Assembly (NCBI RefSeq): GCF_036621415.1
Contig: NZ_CP030942.1
Coordinates: forward strand, 228,501 to 292,500
DNA length: 64,000 nt
Source: Nitratireductor thuwali
Lineage (GTDB): Bacteria > Pseudomonadota > Alphaproteobacteria > Rhizobiales > Rhizobiaceae
Reading direction: 5' to 3'
The notes under the pieces were generated by a model. The model was not told the DNA's origin, ran no database searches, and was given only the letters and a program-made list of their open reading frames with translations. Position 1 is the first letter of the stretch. Each line of letters opens with the position of its first letter. Shown piece after piece: positions 54,620 through 63,465 of the stretch. The position numbers and the translations under genes were made by a program.

Positions 54620-55741
54620 CTACGGGTTTGCCCGGGCCAGAACGCCGCCCGTTTGCGGCGATTTCACGCCGGTGGTGAGCGGGTAGCTGTAGGGCAGGCC
54701 GCGTATGGAGCGTATTGCCAGATAGGCGAAGCACTCAGCCTCGACGGCGTCGCCGCGCAGCCCGACGCTGTCGGCCGAAACCACGGCGCATCCGGTGCGG
54801 GCGCCGATCTCCCGCATCATGACGGGGTTTTTGCGCCCGCCGCCGCAGACCACGATGCGAAGCGGGCGGCGCGGCAGGAGATCGAGCGCCATGACGACCG
54901 AGGCCGCGGTGAACGCGGTCAGCGTCGCCGCGCCGTCCTCAACGCCCAGGCCGTCGGCCATGGCGGCGGAAAAGTCGAAACGGTCGAGGGATTTGGGATA
55001 GGGCCTGGTCAGGAAGGGATGCTGGAGCAGCCGGCTCAGCCTCTCCTCGTCGACCTTGCCGCTGGCGGCAATCTTGCCGTCGAAATCCATGTCGGCCCCG
55101 TTGTGCCGGGCTACCCAGTCGTTGACGGGGGCGTTGGCCGGGCCGGTATCGAAAGCGATCACCGTATCGCCGTCGCGCCAGGTCATGTTGGCCACTCCGC
55201 CGAGATTGAGGATGGCGGTGTCGCTGCCGGCGCCGATCCGGTCGAGCATGGCCTTGTGGTAGATGGCCGACAGCGGCGCGCCCTGTCCGCCCGCCGCCAT
55301 GTCGGCCGAACGGAAATCATGGACGACGTCGGTGCCCACGATGCCCGCCATAAGCATGCCGTCGCCAAGCTGCCGGGTGAAGCCGCGTGCACCGTTCTGA
55401 GGTGCGGCATGGAGCACGGTCTGGCCGTGGAAGCCGACCGCCGCGACGTCCGACGGCGCATGGCCGTGCCTTGCCAGGAAATCCTTCACGGCCAGCGACT
55501 GGGCCTCCGTCAGCGCCCGCTCGGCCTCGCCGAATATCTCCGGCTCCGGTCCCTCGAAGCGCCACGCCCGCGCCGCCTGGAGCGTGTCGGCCAGGAGGCC
55601 GCGGATATCGCGAGGGTACGGGACGAGCTCCCACGGACCGAATTCCTCGATGCGCTCGCCGTCGGTCCTGATCATGGCGATGTCGATATTGCCGTCGAGG
55701 ACGGTTCCGGTCATCAGGCCAACGGCCCATACAGGCTTCAT
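54620..55741 (-). CDS. anmK: Anhydro-N-acetylmuramic acid kinase
   Basis: The 373-residue enzyme has the N-terminal [15 protein letters not shown] (canonical GLMSGTSLDG with two substitutions) for the nucleotide, [14 protein letters not shown] residues at about 120-127, [22 protein letters not shown] with the catalytic base Asp, and late CGGGRKNP. It hydrolyses and phosphorylates anhydroMurNAc to MurNAc-6-P, the MurQ substrate, in the cytoplasm. Start: ATG 55741; a longer frame upstream is not conserved. Confidence 0.94.
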   Translation of the reverse strand: MKPVWAVGLMTGTVLDGNIDIAMIRTDGERIEEFGPWELVPYPRDIRGLLADTLQAARAWRFEGPEPEIFGEAERALTEAQSLAVKDFLARHGHAPSDVAAVGFHGQTVLHAAPQNGARGFTRQLGDGMLMAGIVGTDVVHDFRSADMAAGGQGAPLSAIYHKAMLDRIGAGSDTAILNLGGVANMTWRDGDTVIAFDTGPANAPVNDWVARHNGADMDFDGKIAASGKVDEERLSRLLQHPFLTRPYPKSLDRFDFSAAMADGLGVEDGAATLTAFTAASVVMALDLLPRRPLRIVVCGGGRKNPVMMREIGARTGCAVVSADSVGLRGDAVEAECFAYLAIRSIRGLPYSYPLTTGVKSPQTGGVLARANP

Positions 55742-55911
55742 CGCAAGGTCTCCGGCACGGATGTCCATGCCGTCCTGCCGGTTTTCGATGCGGCTTGCAA
55801 TGGGCAAGGGGGTGCGCGGCAGCAAATCGCAATGCGATGACGACCTGTTCCCACTCGATTTCGATTGAGTGGCTTTTGCGGCTGGCATATGGTCGGAACA
55901 GAAGAGGAGAT

Positions 55912-56286
55912 ATGCTCATGCAGACACAGAAACCGGCAGGGGTCTCCGATTTGCTCGGAAAGGTTCTGGCGGGCGGGCCCGCCGATGTGCGGTTGCTTGC
56001 ACAGCGTTTTCGCGATCATGCGCTCGATCCACGCTCCTCGCCGGAGGAAACGAAGGCGCTCATCGCCGATCTCGGCTACGAAAGCATCGAGGGCTTCTGC
56101 GCGGCGGCGGGCCTGCCGGCGCATCTGGCAGACCGGTGGTCGCGCTTCGGCATCTCGGGCGAGATGCGGCAGGTTCTGCTGCTGATCGCGGCGCAGCGCC
56201 GCGCGGTGATCGAGGCAGTGGAGGAATTCGAGGCGATGACGCATGTCGGCCTCGACGACTTCATGCGCGAGCGCGGGCTGCTCTGA
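55912..56286 (+). CDS. Small protein of unknown function beside anmK
   Basis: A 124-residue, mainly helical protein, starting at ATG 55912 (GAAGAGGAG six bases upstream). It has no signal peptide or membrane segment. Features are [18 protein letters not shown], an acidic loop and a helix-turn-helix-like section ([24 protein letters not shown], about 60-85). I do not recognise a family. It is divergent from anmK (170 bp between starts) and ends facing the SorC regulator, so a regulatory role for muramic acid recycling is possible but unproven. Confidence 0.6.
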   Translation: MLMQTQKPAGVSDLLGKVLAGGPADVRLLAQRFRDHALDPRSSPEETKALIADLGYESIEGFCAAAGLPAHLADRWSRFGISGEMRQVLLLIAAQRRAVIEAVEEFEAMTHVGLDDFMRERGLL

Positions 56287-56319
56287 GAGCGGCTTTGAAC
56301 CGGGCTCCGTAGCCCGCCT

Positions 56320-57298
56320 TCAGCCGTCGGCCTCCTGGAGCAGCAGCGCGGCGGTCGCAGCATCGGTGATCAGGGCCTGCGTCGGCACGGCGCGCAGGGC
56401 GGCAAGGATCGCCTCGACCTTCTGCTTGCCTCCAGCCGCCAGGATGACATGCGGGATGCGGGAGACCGTATCGAGCTCGATGGCCATCACCCGCTGGTTG
56501 ATCTCATGGTCCACCAGCCGCCCGCCGGCATCGATGAAGTAGCATAGCATGTTGGCCACCGCGCCCTTCCGGCGCAAAGGCTCGATCAGGGACTTCGGCA
56601 CGATGCCGTGCCGGAAGATCGTTGCGTCGGGCGAGACCTCGCCGACGGTAAGAAGCGCCATATCGGCACGCGCGGCCCGCTCGCGCACATCGCGCAGCGA
56701 GGGCTGCTCCCACAGACGGTCGCGCAGCGCCGGATCGTCGACGACCACCGGAGCACTGATCTGATAGCTGTCCACCTTCAGCCGCTCGGCGACCTTGGTG
56801 GCCACGATGGAAGGATTGATCCATTGCGAGTGCGGCAGGCTGCCGACGAGGCCGATCACGGTGGCGTTCGCCAATTCGCGGCGGGCCATGAAGGCGAGGC
56901 TGGAATGCAGGGTGGCGCCGCCGCCGATGGCCAGCGTCATGCCGTCCTGCAGCTGCTCCTCGAGATAACGGGCGACGGCATGGCCGATGGCGCGCTCCAG
57001 ATTGCGGGCCTCCTCCGGCGCCGGCACGACGATGGCGCTGCGCAGGTTCCACCGCTTTTCCAACGCGCGCTCAAGGGCGATCTGCTCGGTCGTGTCCGCA
57101 TTGACGGTGGTGACGACGACGTGCTCCTGGGCGGTGGCGGCCAGCGTGCGCATGACCTTCATGCGGCTGACATTGAGAAGCCCGGCGATCTTCTCCTGGG
57201 TCAGTCCCTCGACATGGTAGAGCCAGGCCATCTTGACGTTGATGTCGGCCGAGGAAAGCGAGGGCCCGCTCAGCTTGGTCCTTTTTGCGTTTCGCGGC
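56320..57298 (-). CDS. SorC family sugar-binding transcriptional regulator
   Basis: A 325- to 326-residue protein with an N-terminal HTH (about 28-55; LTQEKIAGLLNVSRMKVMRTLA) and the SorC effector domain of the phosphosugar-isomerase type (IGGGATLHSSLAFMARREL; GLVGSLPHS; EINQRVMAIEL). Regulators of this family respond to phosphorylated sugars or polyols. The start codon is a GTG whose first base is at 57300. It is divergent from the binding-protein gene at 57536 and its likely regulator. Confidence 0.9.
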
Positions 57299-57406
57299 AC
57301 GGCGCTGATTCCCCATCTCTCGTCGCCCGAAACCTAACACATAGCGGGCGCGGCCAGCCGGCGGAAGGCGCGCCGAATCGCGAAATATTATTGCGTTCTT
57401 TTGTTA

Positions 57407-57425
57407 TTGACCAAAAACATATGTT
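57407..57425. promoter_or_regulatory. Candidate promoter/operator of the SorC-controlled operon
   Basis: TTGACC (57407-57412) as a possible -35 overlaps the palindrome AACATATGTT (57416-57425), which is followed by ATGTTCATGTTCA direct repeats (57421-57432). It is the most AT-rich stretch in the 235-bp gap. Confidence 0.4.
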
Positions 57426-57535
57426 CATGTTCAATTGATGGGCGCATTTGTTATCTGGCTGTCATACTGCGCATGCACGGGAGGAGTTCCGACACGACAG
57501 TCGTCGGAAGACGCAAACAAAGGGAGTCCATTTCG

Positions 57536-58528
57536 ATGGAACGCAAATACATGATCCGCGGGGCAGCCCTGGCGGCTGCACTGCTCGCATCCGCAGCCTT
57601 TGCCCCGGCCGCTTTCGCCGAGGATTTGGTCCTGTACACGTCACAGCCGGACGCCGACGCCGCAGAGACGGTGGATGCATTCAAGGCCGCCAATCCCGGC
57701 ATCGAGGTCGAGATCTTCCGCTCCGGCACCAGCGATCTGATGACCAAGCTTGCGGCTGAGTTCGCCGCCGGCAGTCCACAGCCCGACGTGCTGTTGATCG
57801 CCGACGCGGTGAGCATGGAGACGCTGAAGAAGGACGACCGGCTGATGGCCTATCCGGAGGCCAATGTCGAAGGTTTCGAGGAAACCGCCTACGATGCTGA
57901 CCGGACCTATTTCGGCTCGAAGCTGATCACCACAGGCATCGCCTACAATACCGCTGCGGCCGAAAAGCCCGAGCATTGGTCCGACCTTACCGGCGAGGCC
58001 TACAAGAACCTCACCATCATGCCGAGCCCGCTCTATTCGGGCGCGGCCGCCTACATGCTCTCGGCCTTCGTCAACCGCGACGATCTCGGCTGGGACTATT
58101 TCGAGACGCTGCAGCAGAACGGGCTCGTCGCTGTGCGCGGCAATGGCGCGGTGCTGAAAGCGGTGGCCAGCGGCGAGAAGGCCTACGGCATCCTGGTCGA
58201 CTTCATGGCCATGAACGCCAAGAAGGACGGCTCGCCCATCGAATTCGTCTTTCCCGAGGAAGGCGTGACGGCGGTGACCGAGCCGGTGGCAATCATGTCC
58301 ACGGCGAAGAACCCGGATGCGGCCAAGAAGTTCGTCGACTTCATTCTCTCCGACGAGGGGCAGAAGCTGGCGTTGAAGCAGGGCTACCTGCCGGCCAAGC
58401 CATCGGTCGGACGCCCCGACTGGCTGCCCGAGGGCACCGAAGTCAAGATCATGTCCGTCGACGTCGAGAAGGTCGTCGAGGAGATCGACGAGAACAAGAA
58501 GAAATTCTCCACCCTGTTCGGCGGCTGA
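57536..58528 (+). CDS. ABC transporter binding protein, Fe3+/hexose-phosphate (AfuA)-like family 1
   Basis: A 330-residue protein with a signal peptide (residues 1-28, cut near AFA-E) and the family 1 ferric/phosphosugar fold (LVLYTSQPDADAAETVDAFKAANPGIEVE; DVLLIADAVSMETLKKD). In this family some members bind ferric ions and others, such as AfuA, bind hexose phosphates. The tyrosines that coordinate iron in FbpA-type proteins are not obvious, which favours an organic ligand. Start: ATG 57536 after AGGGAG. Confidence 0.87.
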   Translation: MERKYMIRGAALAAALLASAAFAPAAFAEDLVLYTSQPDADAAETVDAFKAANPGIEVEIFRSGTSDLMTKLAAEFAAGSPQPDVLLIADAVSMETLKKDDRLMAYPEANVEGFEETAYDADRTYFGSKLITTGIAYNTAAAEKPEHWSDLTGEAYKNLTIMPSPLYSGAAAYMLSAFVNRDDLGWDYFETLQQNGLVAVRGNGAVLKAVASGEKAYGILVDFMAMNAKKDGSPIEFVFPEEGVTAVTEPVAIMSTAKNPDAAKKFVDFILSDEGQKLALKQGYLPAKPSVGRPDWLPEGTEVKIMSVDVEKVVEEIDENKKKFSTLFGG

Positions 58529-58540
58529 GGTTTCCGCCGC

Positions 58541-60244
58541 ATGACAGTCGCATTCAAGGAGCGTCAGGGCCAGCAGATGGCCCTGACGGTGGGGATCGTC
58601 GTCCTCATCGTCGTCCTTTCGCTGCTGCCCATGGCGCGGCTTCTTCAGGAGGTCGTTCTTCCGGGCGGCCGCTTTTCCCTCGATATCATCCGCTCCGGGC
58701 TTGTCGACAACAGCACTTGGGTGGCCACCTGGAACACCCTGTGCGTCGGCCTCGGCGGCACGCTGCTCGCGCTGGTCCTCGGCGTGGCCGTCGCCATCCT
58801 CGTATCGCTGACGGACGTGCGCCAGCGCCAGGCCTTCGTCCTGTGCTTCGTCACGCCGCTGATGATCGCGCCGCAGGTGACGGCGCTCGCGTGGCTGCAG
58901 GTTTTCGGACCGTCCAGCCCGATGCTGGACCTTCTGGGAATGGCGCCGCCGCTCGGCACGCCCAACCCGCTTTACTCACCGGAAGGCATCGTTCTCCTGC
59001 TCGGCATCCAGTATGCGCCGCTGGTCTTCCTGATCGTGCGCGCCGGGCTGCGCAAACTGCCGCGCGAACTGGTCGAAGCCGCGCAATCGAGCGGCGCCGG
59101 CTGGTTCCGCGTGCTGCGCACAGTCATCCTGCCGCTGATGACGCCGTCCATCGTGGGTGCGGCGGCGCTGACCTTCGTGTCCTGCGTCGGCAATTTCGGC
59201 ATTCCGGCTTTTCTGGGCATTCCGGCAAACTATCTGGTGCTGCCGACGCTCATCTATCAGCGGCTGGCCGGCGGCGGCCCGGCGGTGCTTTCGGAGGTCG
59301 CCTTCCTTTCGGTGCTGATCGGCATCATCGCCATGGTCGGCATCGTACTGCAGGACAGGATAGCCAAGCGTCGCGACTTCCGCATCACGTCGACCTCGCT
59401 GCCCGCCGCGCCCTACAGGCTTGGCCGCTGGCGCGTTCCCGTCGAGATCGGCATGTGGCTGCTGATAGCCTTCATCCTGGTTCTGCCGCTGATCGGGCTC
59501 ATTCTGACCTCGCTTGTGCGCGGCTATGGCGTCACGCTGAGCGCCGATACGGCGACGCTGGAAAATTACCGCTTCGTCATCCTTGAACATGCGGCCGCCA
59601 AGCGCGCATTTCTGAACAGCCTCTATCTGTCCGCTACCGCCGCCATCTTTGCCGTCTTCGTCGCCATCCCCCTTGCCTATGCGATCGCGTGGGGCAAGCA
59701 TCGTTGGATCAAGGCGCTGAACCTGGCGGTCGAGCTGCCCTATGCGCTGCCGGGCGTGGTGCTGGCCATCGCGTCGCTGCTTCTGTTCCTGAAGCCGATG
59801 CCGATCACCGGCATTCAGATCTACAACACGGTGTGGATCATTCTTTATGCCTATCTGGCGCGTTTTTTGGTGCTGGCGGTAAGGCCGACCATCGCCGGCT
59901 ATTTCCAGCTCGACCGGGCGCTGGAGGAGGCGGCCCAGGTGGCCGGCGCCGGGCTTTTCACCCGCATGCGCACCATCATCTTCCCGCTGATCGCGCCGGC
60001 GTCGATTGCCGGCGGCCTGCTCATCTTCATGACGGCGCTCAGCGAACTGACGGTGTCGGCACTGCTGTGGTCGTCGGGATCGGAGACCATCGGCGTCATC
60101 ATCTTCTCCTTCGAGCAAGGGGGCGATTCCAAATATGCGGCGGCGGTCTCGGCCATCATGGTCGCGACCACCTTTCTCCTGATGCTGCTCGCCAGCCTCT
60201 TTGCAAACAGACTACCGGACGGAGTGCTTCCATGGCGGGATTGA
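58541..60244 (+). CDS. Fused two-domain ABC permease (FbpB/AfuB-like)
   Basis: A 567-residue membrane protein with about 12 helices in two homologous halves. Each half has an EAA loop (LVEAAQSSGAGWFRVLRTVILP near 180-200 and LEEAAQVAGAGLFTRMRTIIFP near 463-485). It is the whole channel for the binding protein upstream. It overlaps the ATPase gene by 13 bp. Confidence 0.92.
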   Translation: MTVAFKERQGQQMALTVGIVVLIVVLSLLPMARLLQEVVLPGGRFSLDIIRSGLVDNSTWVATWNTLCVGLGGTLLALVLGVAVAILVSLTDVRQRQAFVLCFVTPLMIAPQVTALAWLQVFGPSSPMLDLLGMAPPLGTPNPLYSPEGIVLLLGIQYAPLVFLIVRAGLRKLPRELVEAAQSSGAGWFRVLRTVILPLMTPSIVGAAALTFVSCVGNFGIPAFLGIPANYLVLPTLIYQRLAGGGPAVLSEVAFLSVLIGIIAMVGIVLQDRIAKRRDFRITSTSLPAAPYRLGRWRVPVEIGMWLLIAFILVLPLIGLILTSLVRGYGVTLSADTATLENYRFVILEHAAAKRAFLNSLYLSATAAIFAVFVAIPLAYAIAWGKHRWIKALNLAVELPYALPGVVLAIASLLLFLKPMPITGIQIYNTVWIILYAYLARFLVLAVRPTIAGYFQLDRALEEAAQVAGAGLFTRMRTIIFPLIAPASIAGGLLIFMTALSELTVSALLWSSGSETIGVIIFSFEQGGDSKYAAAVSAIMVATTFLLMLLASLFANRLPDGVLPWRD

Positions 60245-61311
60245 GCATCCACAACGTCACCAAGAGTTTCGGCGGCACCAATGCGCTCGACGACGTTTCC
60301 ATCGACGTGGCGGATGGCGAATTTCTGGCCGTGCTCGGCCCGTCGGGCTGCGGCAAGACCACGCTTTTGCGCCTGATCGCCGGTTTCGAGGACGTAACGG
60401 GCGGGCGCGTCAGCATCGGCGGGCGCGTCGTCTCATCGCCCGAACTGAACGTGCCGCCGGAACGGCGCCGCGTCGGCATCGTCTTCCAGAACTATGCGCT
60501 GTGGCCGCATATGAGCGTGGCCGAGAATATCGGCTATGCGCTCAAGGTGGCGCGCGTGGGCCGGGCCGAGCGCGAGGCGCGGGTGAAGGGCGCGCTCGCC
60601 CTGGTGAACATGGAGCAGTATGCCGACCGGCGGCCGGCCAACCTTTCCGGCGGACAGCGGCAGCGCGTGGCGCTGGCGCGCTGCCTGGTCGCCGAGCCGA
60701 GCCTGGTGCTGTTCGACGAGCCGCTGGCAAATCTCGACGTGCATCTGCGCGCCTCCATGGAGGACGAGTTCGCCGATTTCCACAAGCGCACCGGCACCAC
60801 GATCCTCTACATCACCCATGACCAGGCCGAAGCCATGGCGCTGGCGGACCGGATCGCTGTGATGGACCACGGCCGGCTGATGCAGCTTGCCACGCCGCGC
60901 GAGCTTTACCATGAGCCGGCCAACGAGATGGTCGCCTCGTTCATATCCCAGGGCATGGTGCTTCCGGCCGATGTGCTGACGGCCGAGAAGAAGGGCGAAT
61001 GCAAGGTCAAGGTGCTGGGCCAGGAACTGGTCGTGCGCTGCCGCAAGGGCGAAACGCCGCGCAGGAACGCCCGCATCTGCTGCCGCGCCTCGCAGATCGA
61101 AGCGGCGACGGACAAGGGTGAAGGCTTCGCGGGCACCATAACGCGGGCGGTCTATCGCGGCGGATCGGCGCGCGTGGAGTTCGAGCCCGACGGCGCGCCG
61201 CATACGGGGCTGCATTTCGACCAGCCGGACCCGGTGACATTCGAGGCGGGCGGCCGGGCGCGCCTGCGCCTGACCTCGGGCTGGCTGATCCCGGCGGCTG
61301 GAGCCGGCTGA
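60232..61311 (+). CDS. ABC ATPase (FbpC/AfuC-like, PotA family)
   Basis: A 359-residue ATPase with Walker A GPSGCGKTT (about 37-45), Q-loop in FQNYALWPH, signature LSGGQRQR, Walker B LFDEPLANLD, switch His in ITHDQ and a C-terminal TOBE domain. It completes the importer, and its stop codon overlaps the start of the next gene by 1 bp. Confidence 0.92.
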   Translation: MAGLSIHNVTKSFGGTNALDDVSIDVADGEFLAVLGPSGCGKTTLLRLIAGFEDVTGGRVSIGGRVVSSPELNVPPERRRVGIVFQNYALWPHMSVAENIGYALKVARVGRAEREARVKGALALVNMEQYADRRPANLSGGQRQRVALARCLVAEPSLVLFDEPLANLDVHLRASMEDEFADFHKRTGTTILYITHDQAEAMALADRIAVMDHGRLMQLATPRELYHEPANEMVASFISQGMVLPADVLTAEKKGECKVKVLGQELVVRCRKGETPRRNARICCRASQIEAATDKGEGFAGTITRAVYRGGSARVEFEPDGAPHTGLHFDQPDPVTFEAGGRARLRLTSGWLIPAAGAG

Positions 61312-62483
61312 TGCTCCGGGTCGATCTTCAGGGAGGGTTCGGCGAAAAGGGCCGCACCAGCATCGCCGTGAGCGATGGCGCGACGCGGATCATGCTCGAT
61401 GCGGGCATCAAGGTCGGCGCTGCGGGCGACGAATACTACCCCGCGCTCGCGCGGCCCGTCGCCGACATCGACGCGCTGTTCATTTCGCATGCCCATGAAG
61501 ACCACATCGGCGCGCTATGCCGGCTTCTGAAGCTCGGTTATGGCGGGCCGATATACATGACGGCGGAAACACGGGCCGAGATGCCGGCCGCGCTCGCGCA
61601 ATATGCCGACGGCGAAGAACTGAAGCGGTGTCCGCCGGCCGAGGGGCAGATACGCATCTTCCGGCCGGGCGATGTGCTGGAGGCGGGTTCGATGCGGGTG
61701 AAGACCGGCAGTTCAGGCCATGTGGCCGGCGGCGTCTGGTTTTCGGTGGAGCACGAGGGGCAAAGGCTCGTCTATGCCGCCGACATGGTGCCGGGCAGCG
61801 CCGTCTTCGACATGCAGCCATTGCCCGCCTGCGATCTCCTGATGCTCGACGCTTCCTACGGGTCCGATACCGTTTCGGGGGCGGAACGGGCGCGCGAAAT
61901 CGCCTCTTGGGTTGCGGCCCGCCGGAATGGCTGCCTGCTGCCGACGCCGCTCTCCGGACGGTCGCTGGAACTGATGGCGGCGCTGGACCTGCCCTTTGCA
62001 ATCGAAGCCGGCATGCGCGCGCCGCTCGCCATGCAGATCGGCGCGGCCGGCGCATTGCGGCCGGGGATCGCCGAAAGCCTGCGCGAAAAGCTGGCTGACG
62101 CCATCGACTGGCAGGCCGGGAGGGCGCTGCCCGACCGGCCGCTGCTGGTGCATGACGGCATGGGTGTGGCCGGCCCGGCCAAGACCGCCATTCCGATGGC
62201 CGACAAGGAGGATTATCCGATCCTTCTGACCGGTCATTTGCCGAAGGGCTCTCCGGCGTCATTGCTGGCCGAGCGCGGACGGGCGGCCTGGATACGCCTG
62301 CCGACGCACCCGACCCTGCCGGAAAATCTCGCGCTGTGGGAAGACGCCGGGCGCCCGGCGGTGCTCGGACACTCCTGCGAGCTCGATGTTCTGCGCCAAA
62401 TGCGGGACCACCTTCCTGTCCTCCAAACGGAGTTTCGCACCGGGCAGAGCTTCAGCATCTTGCAGTCAGGTGAAATCACCTGA
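61311..62483 (+). CDS. Metallo-beta-lactamase-fold hydrolase (exonuclease/RNase-like)
   Basis: The 390-residue protein has the MBL metal motif SHAHEDHIGAL (H60, H62, D64, H65), a glycine-rich SSGHVAGGVWF and a late GHSCELD. Its C-terminal half resembles beta-CASP/RNA-type MBL proteins, but the family spans nucleases, phosphodiesterases and lactonases. Fully coupled to the ABC ATPase and followed by a SurE phosphatase, it is likely to cleave the phosphoester- or nucleotide-like compound imported here. No signal peptide, so cytoplasmic. Confidence 0.8.
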   Translation: MLRVDLQGGFGEKGRTSIAVSDGATRIMLDAGIKVGAAGDEYYPALARPVADIDALFISHAHEDHIGALCRLLKLGYGGPIYMTAETRAEMPAALAQYADGEELKRCPPAEGQIRIFRPGDVLEAGSMRVKTGSSGHVAGGVWFSVEHEGQRLVYAADMVPGSAVFDMQPLPACDLLMLDASYGSDTVSGAERAREIASWVAARRNGCLLPTPLSGRSLELMAALDLPFAIEAGMRAPLAMQIGAAGALRPGIAESLREKLADAIDWQAGRALPDRPLLVHDGMGVAGPAKTAIPMADKEDYPILLTGHLPKGSPASLLAERGRAAWIRLPTHPTLPENLALWEDAGRPAVLGHSCELDVLRQMRDHLPVLQTEFRTGQSFSILQSGEIT

Positions 62484-62510
62484 TGTCCGGATAAGGCGGA
62501 AAACCAAAAG

Positions 62511-62556
62511 AAGAGCGCCCCTTATGCGTCCGGATAGATGCATGGCGCTCCGGATC
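62511..62556. promoter_or_regulatory. Hairpin between the MBL and surE genes
   Basis: GAGCGCC (62511-62517) pairs with GGCGCTC near 62544-62550, with TCCGGAT repeats at both ends of the gap. It could tune expression of the downstream surE gene. Confidence 0.35.
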
Positions 62557-62574
62557 ATCGAATAGAGAGTGAAC

Positions 62575-63327
62575 ATGCGGATCCTGATCTCAAACGACGA
62601 CGGCATCGAGGCTCCGGGGCTTGCCCTGGCGGCCGCGGCGGCGGCGAAGCTGAGCGACGACGTCTGGGTCGTGGCGCCGGATGGCAAGCGCACCGCTGCG
62701 GGAACATCGTTGACCATCGCCCGGCCGCTGACAGTGCGCCGCCTCGGCGGCCGCCGCTTTTCCTGCTCCGGCACGCCTGCCGATTGCGTCGTGGCGGCCA
62801 TGACGTGGCTGTTCCGCGATGGGGCGAAGCCGGACCTCGTGATCGCCGGCGTCAATGACGGGCGCAATGTCGGCGAGGATCTGGCTTATTCGGGAACGCT
62901 TGGCGTGGTGCGGGAGGCGACCTTCTGGGGCTTGCCGGCCATCGGCTTCTCGCGCGTCAAGGAGCCCGACTTTCGTGACGGCGACGCCGACTGGCTGGCA
63001 CGGCTGATCCGGCTTCTGTGGCAGAACCGCACCGGCTGGTCCGTCGAGGGACACTGGCTGAGCGTCAACCTTCCGGCGCGCCTGCCGGCCCCCTTCGCCC
63101 AGCCGAGGATCGGCCGCGACAAGATCGCCCGCACCGCCACGGTGGTGAAGGACGACGGCAATCTGGTCGAGCTGATGGTGCCGCGCGGGCGCGAGCACAG
63201 CAGCCGCGCGGGCGATGAGAACAGCATGATTGCCGAGGGCTTCGCGACCGTGAACCGACTCAACTGGTTTGGCGAAACACCGCTCGACGGGGCCTTCGTG
63301 GAGGGCCTGGGTGCGGTGGGAAGGTAG
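62575..63327 (+). CDS. surE: SurE family 5'-nucleotidase/phosphatase
   Basis: A 250-residue protein with the SurE signature MRILISNDDGIEAPG (D8, D9), a GTSLTIARPL segment with conserved Ser/Thr and GVNDGRNVGEDLAYSGT with Asn and Gly of the active site. SurE removes phosphate from nucleoside monophosphates and some other phosphoesters. Start: ATG 62575 rather than GTG 62569, because the conserved N-terminus begins there. It is an accessory copy in a transport operon, apart from the usual surE-pcm-nlpD context. Confidence 0.9.
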   Translation: MRILISNDDGIEAPGLALAAAAAAKLSDDVWVVAPDGKRTAAGTSLTIARPLTVRRLGGRRFSCSGTPADCVVAAMTWLFRDGAKPDLVIAGVNDGRNVGEDLAYSGTLGVVREATFWGLPAIGFSRVKEPDFRDGDADWLARLIRLLWQNRTGWSVEGHWLSVNLPARLPAPFAQPRIGRDKIARTATVVKDDGNLVELMVPRGREHSSRAGDENSMIAEGFATVNRLNWFGETPLDGAFVEGLGAVGR

Positions 63328-63465
63328 TTAAAACGCTTTTGCCTCGCCCGCTCGTCTATTCCGGGGAAGCTTTGCCCCCACCACGTTATCAACGCCAAGA
63401 ATCGGAACGAGCCCGCAGAACGGAACCGATGACGCAAGTGGGGAACTTATCAGCGCAGCCAAGAC

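Noticed and set aside
57536..58528. Calling the binding protein a ferric-iron transporter component
   Set aside because: The fold is shared, but I could not see the paired tyrosines used for iron, and the SorC and SurE context argues for a phosphorylated organic ligand.
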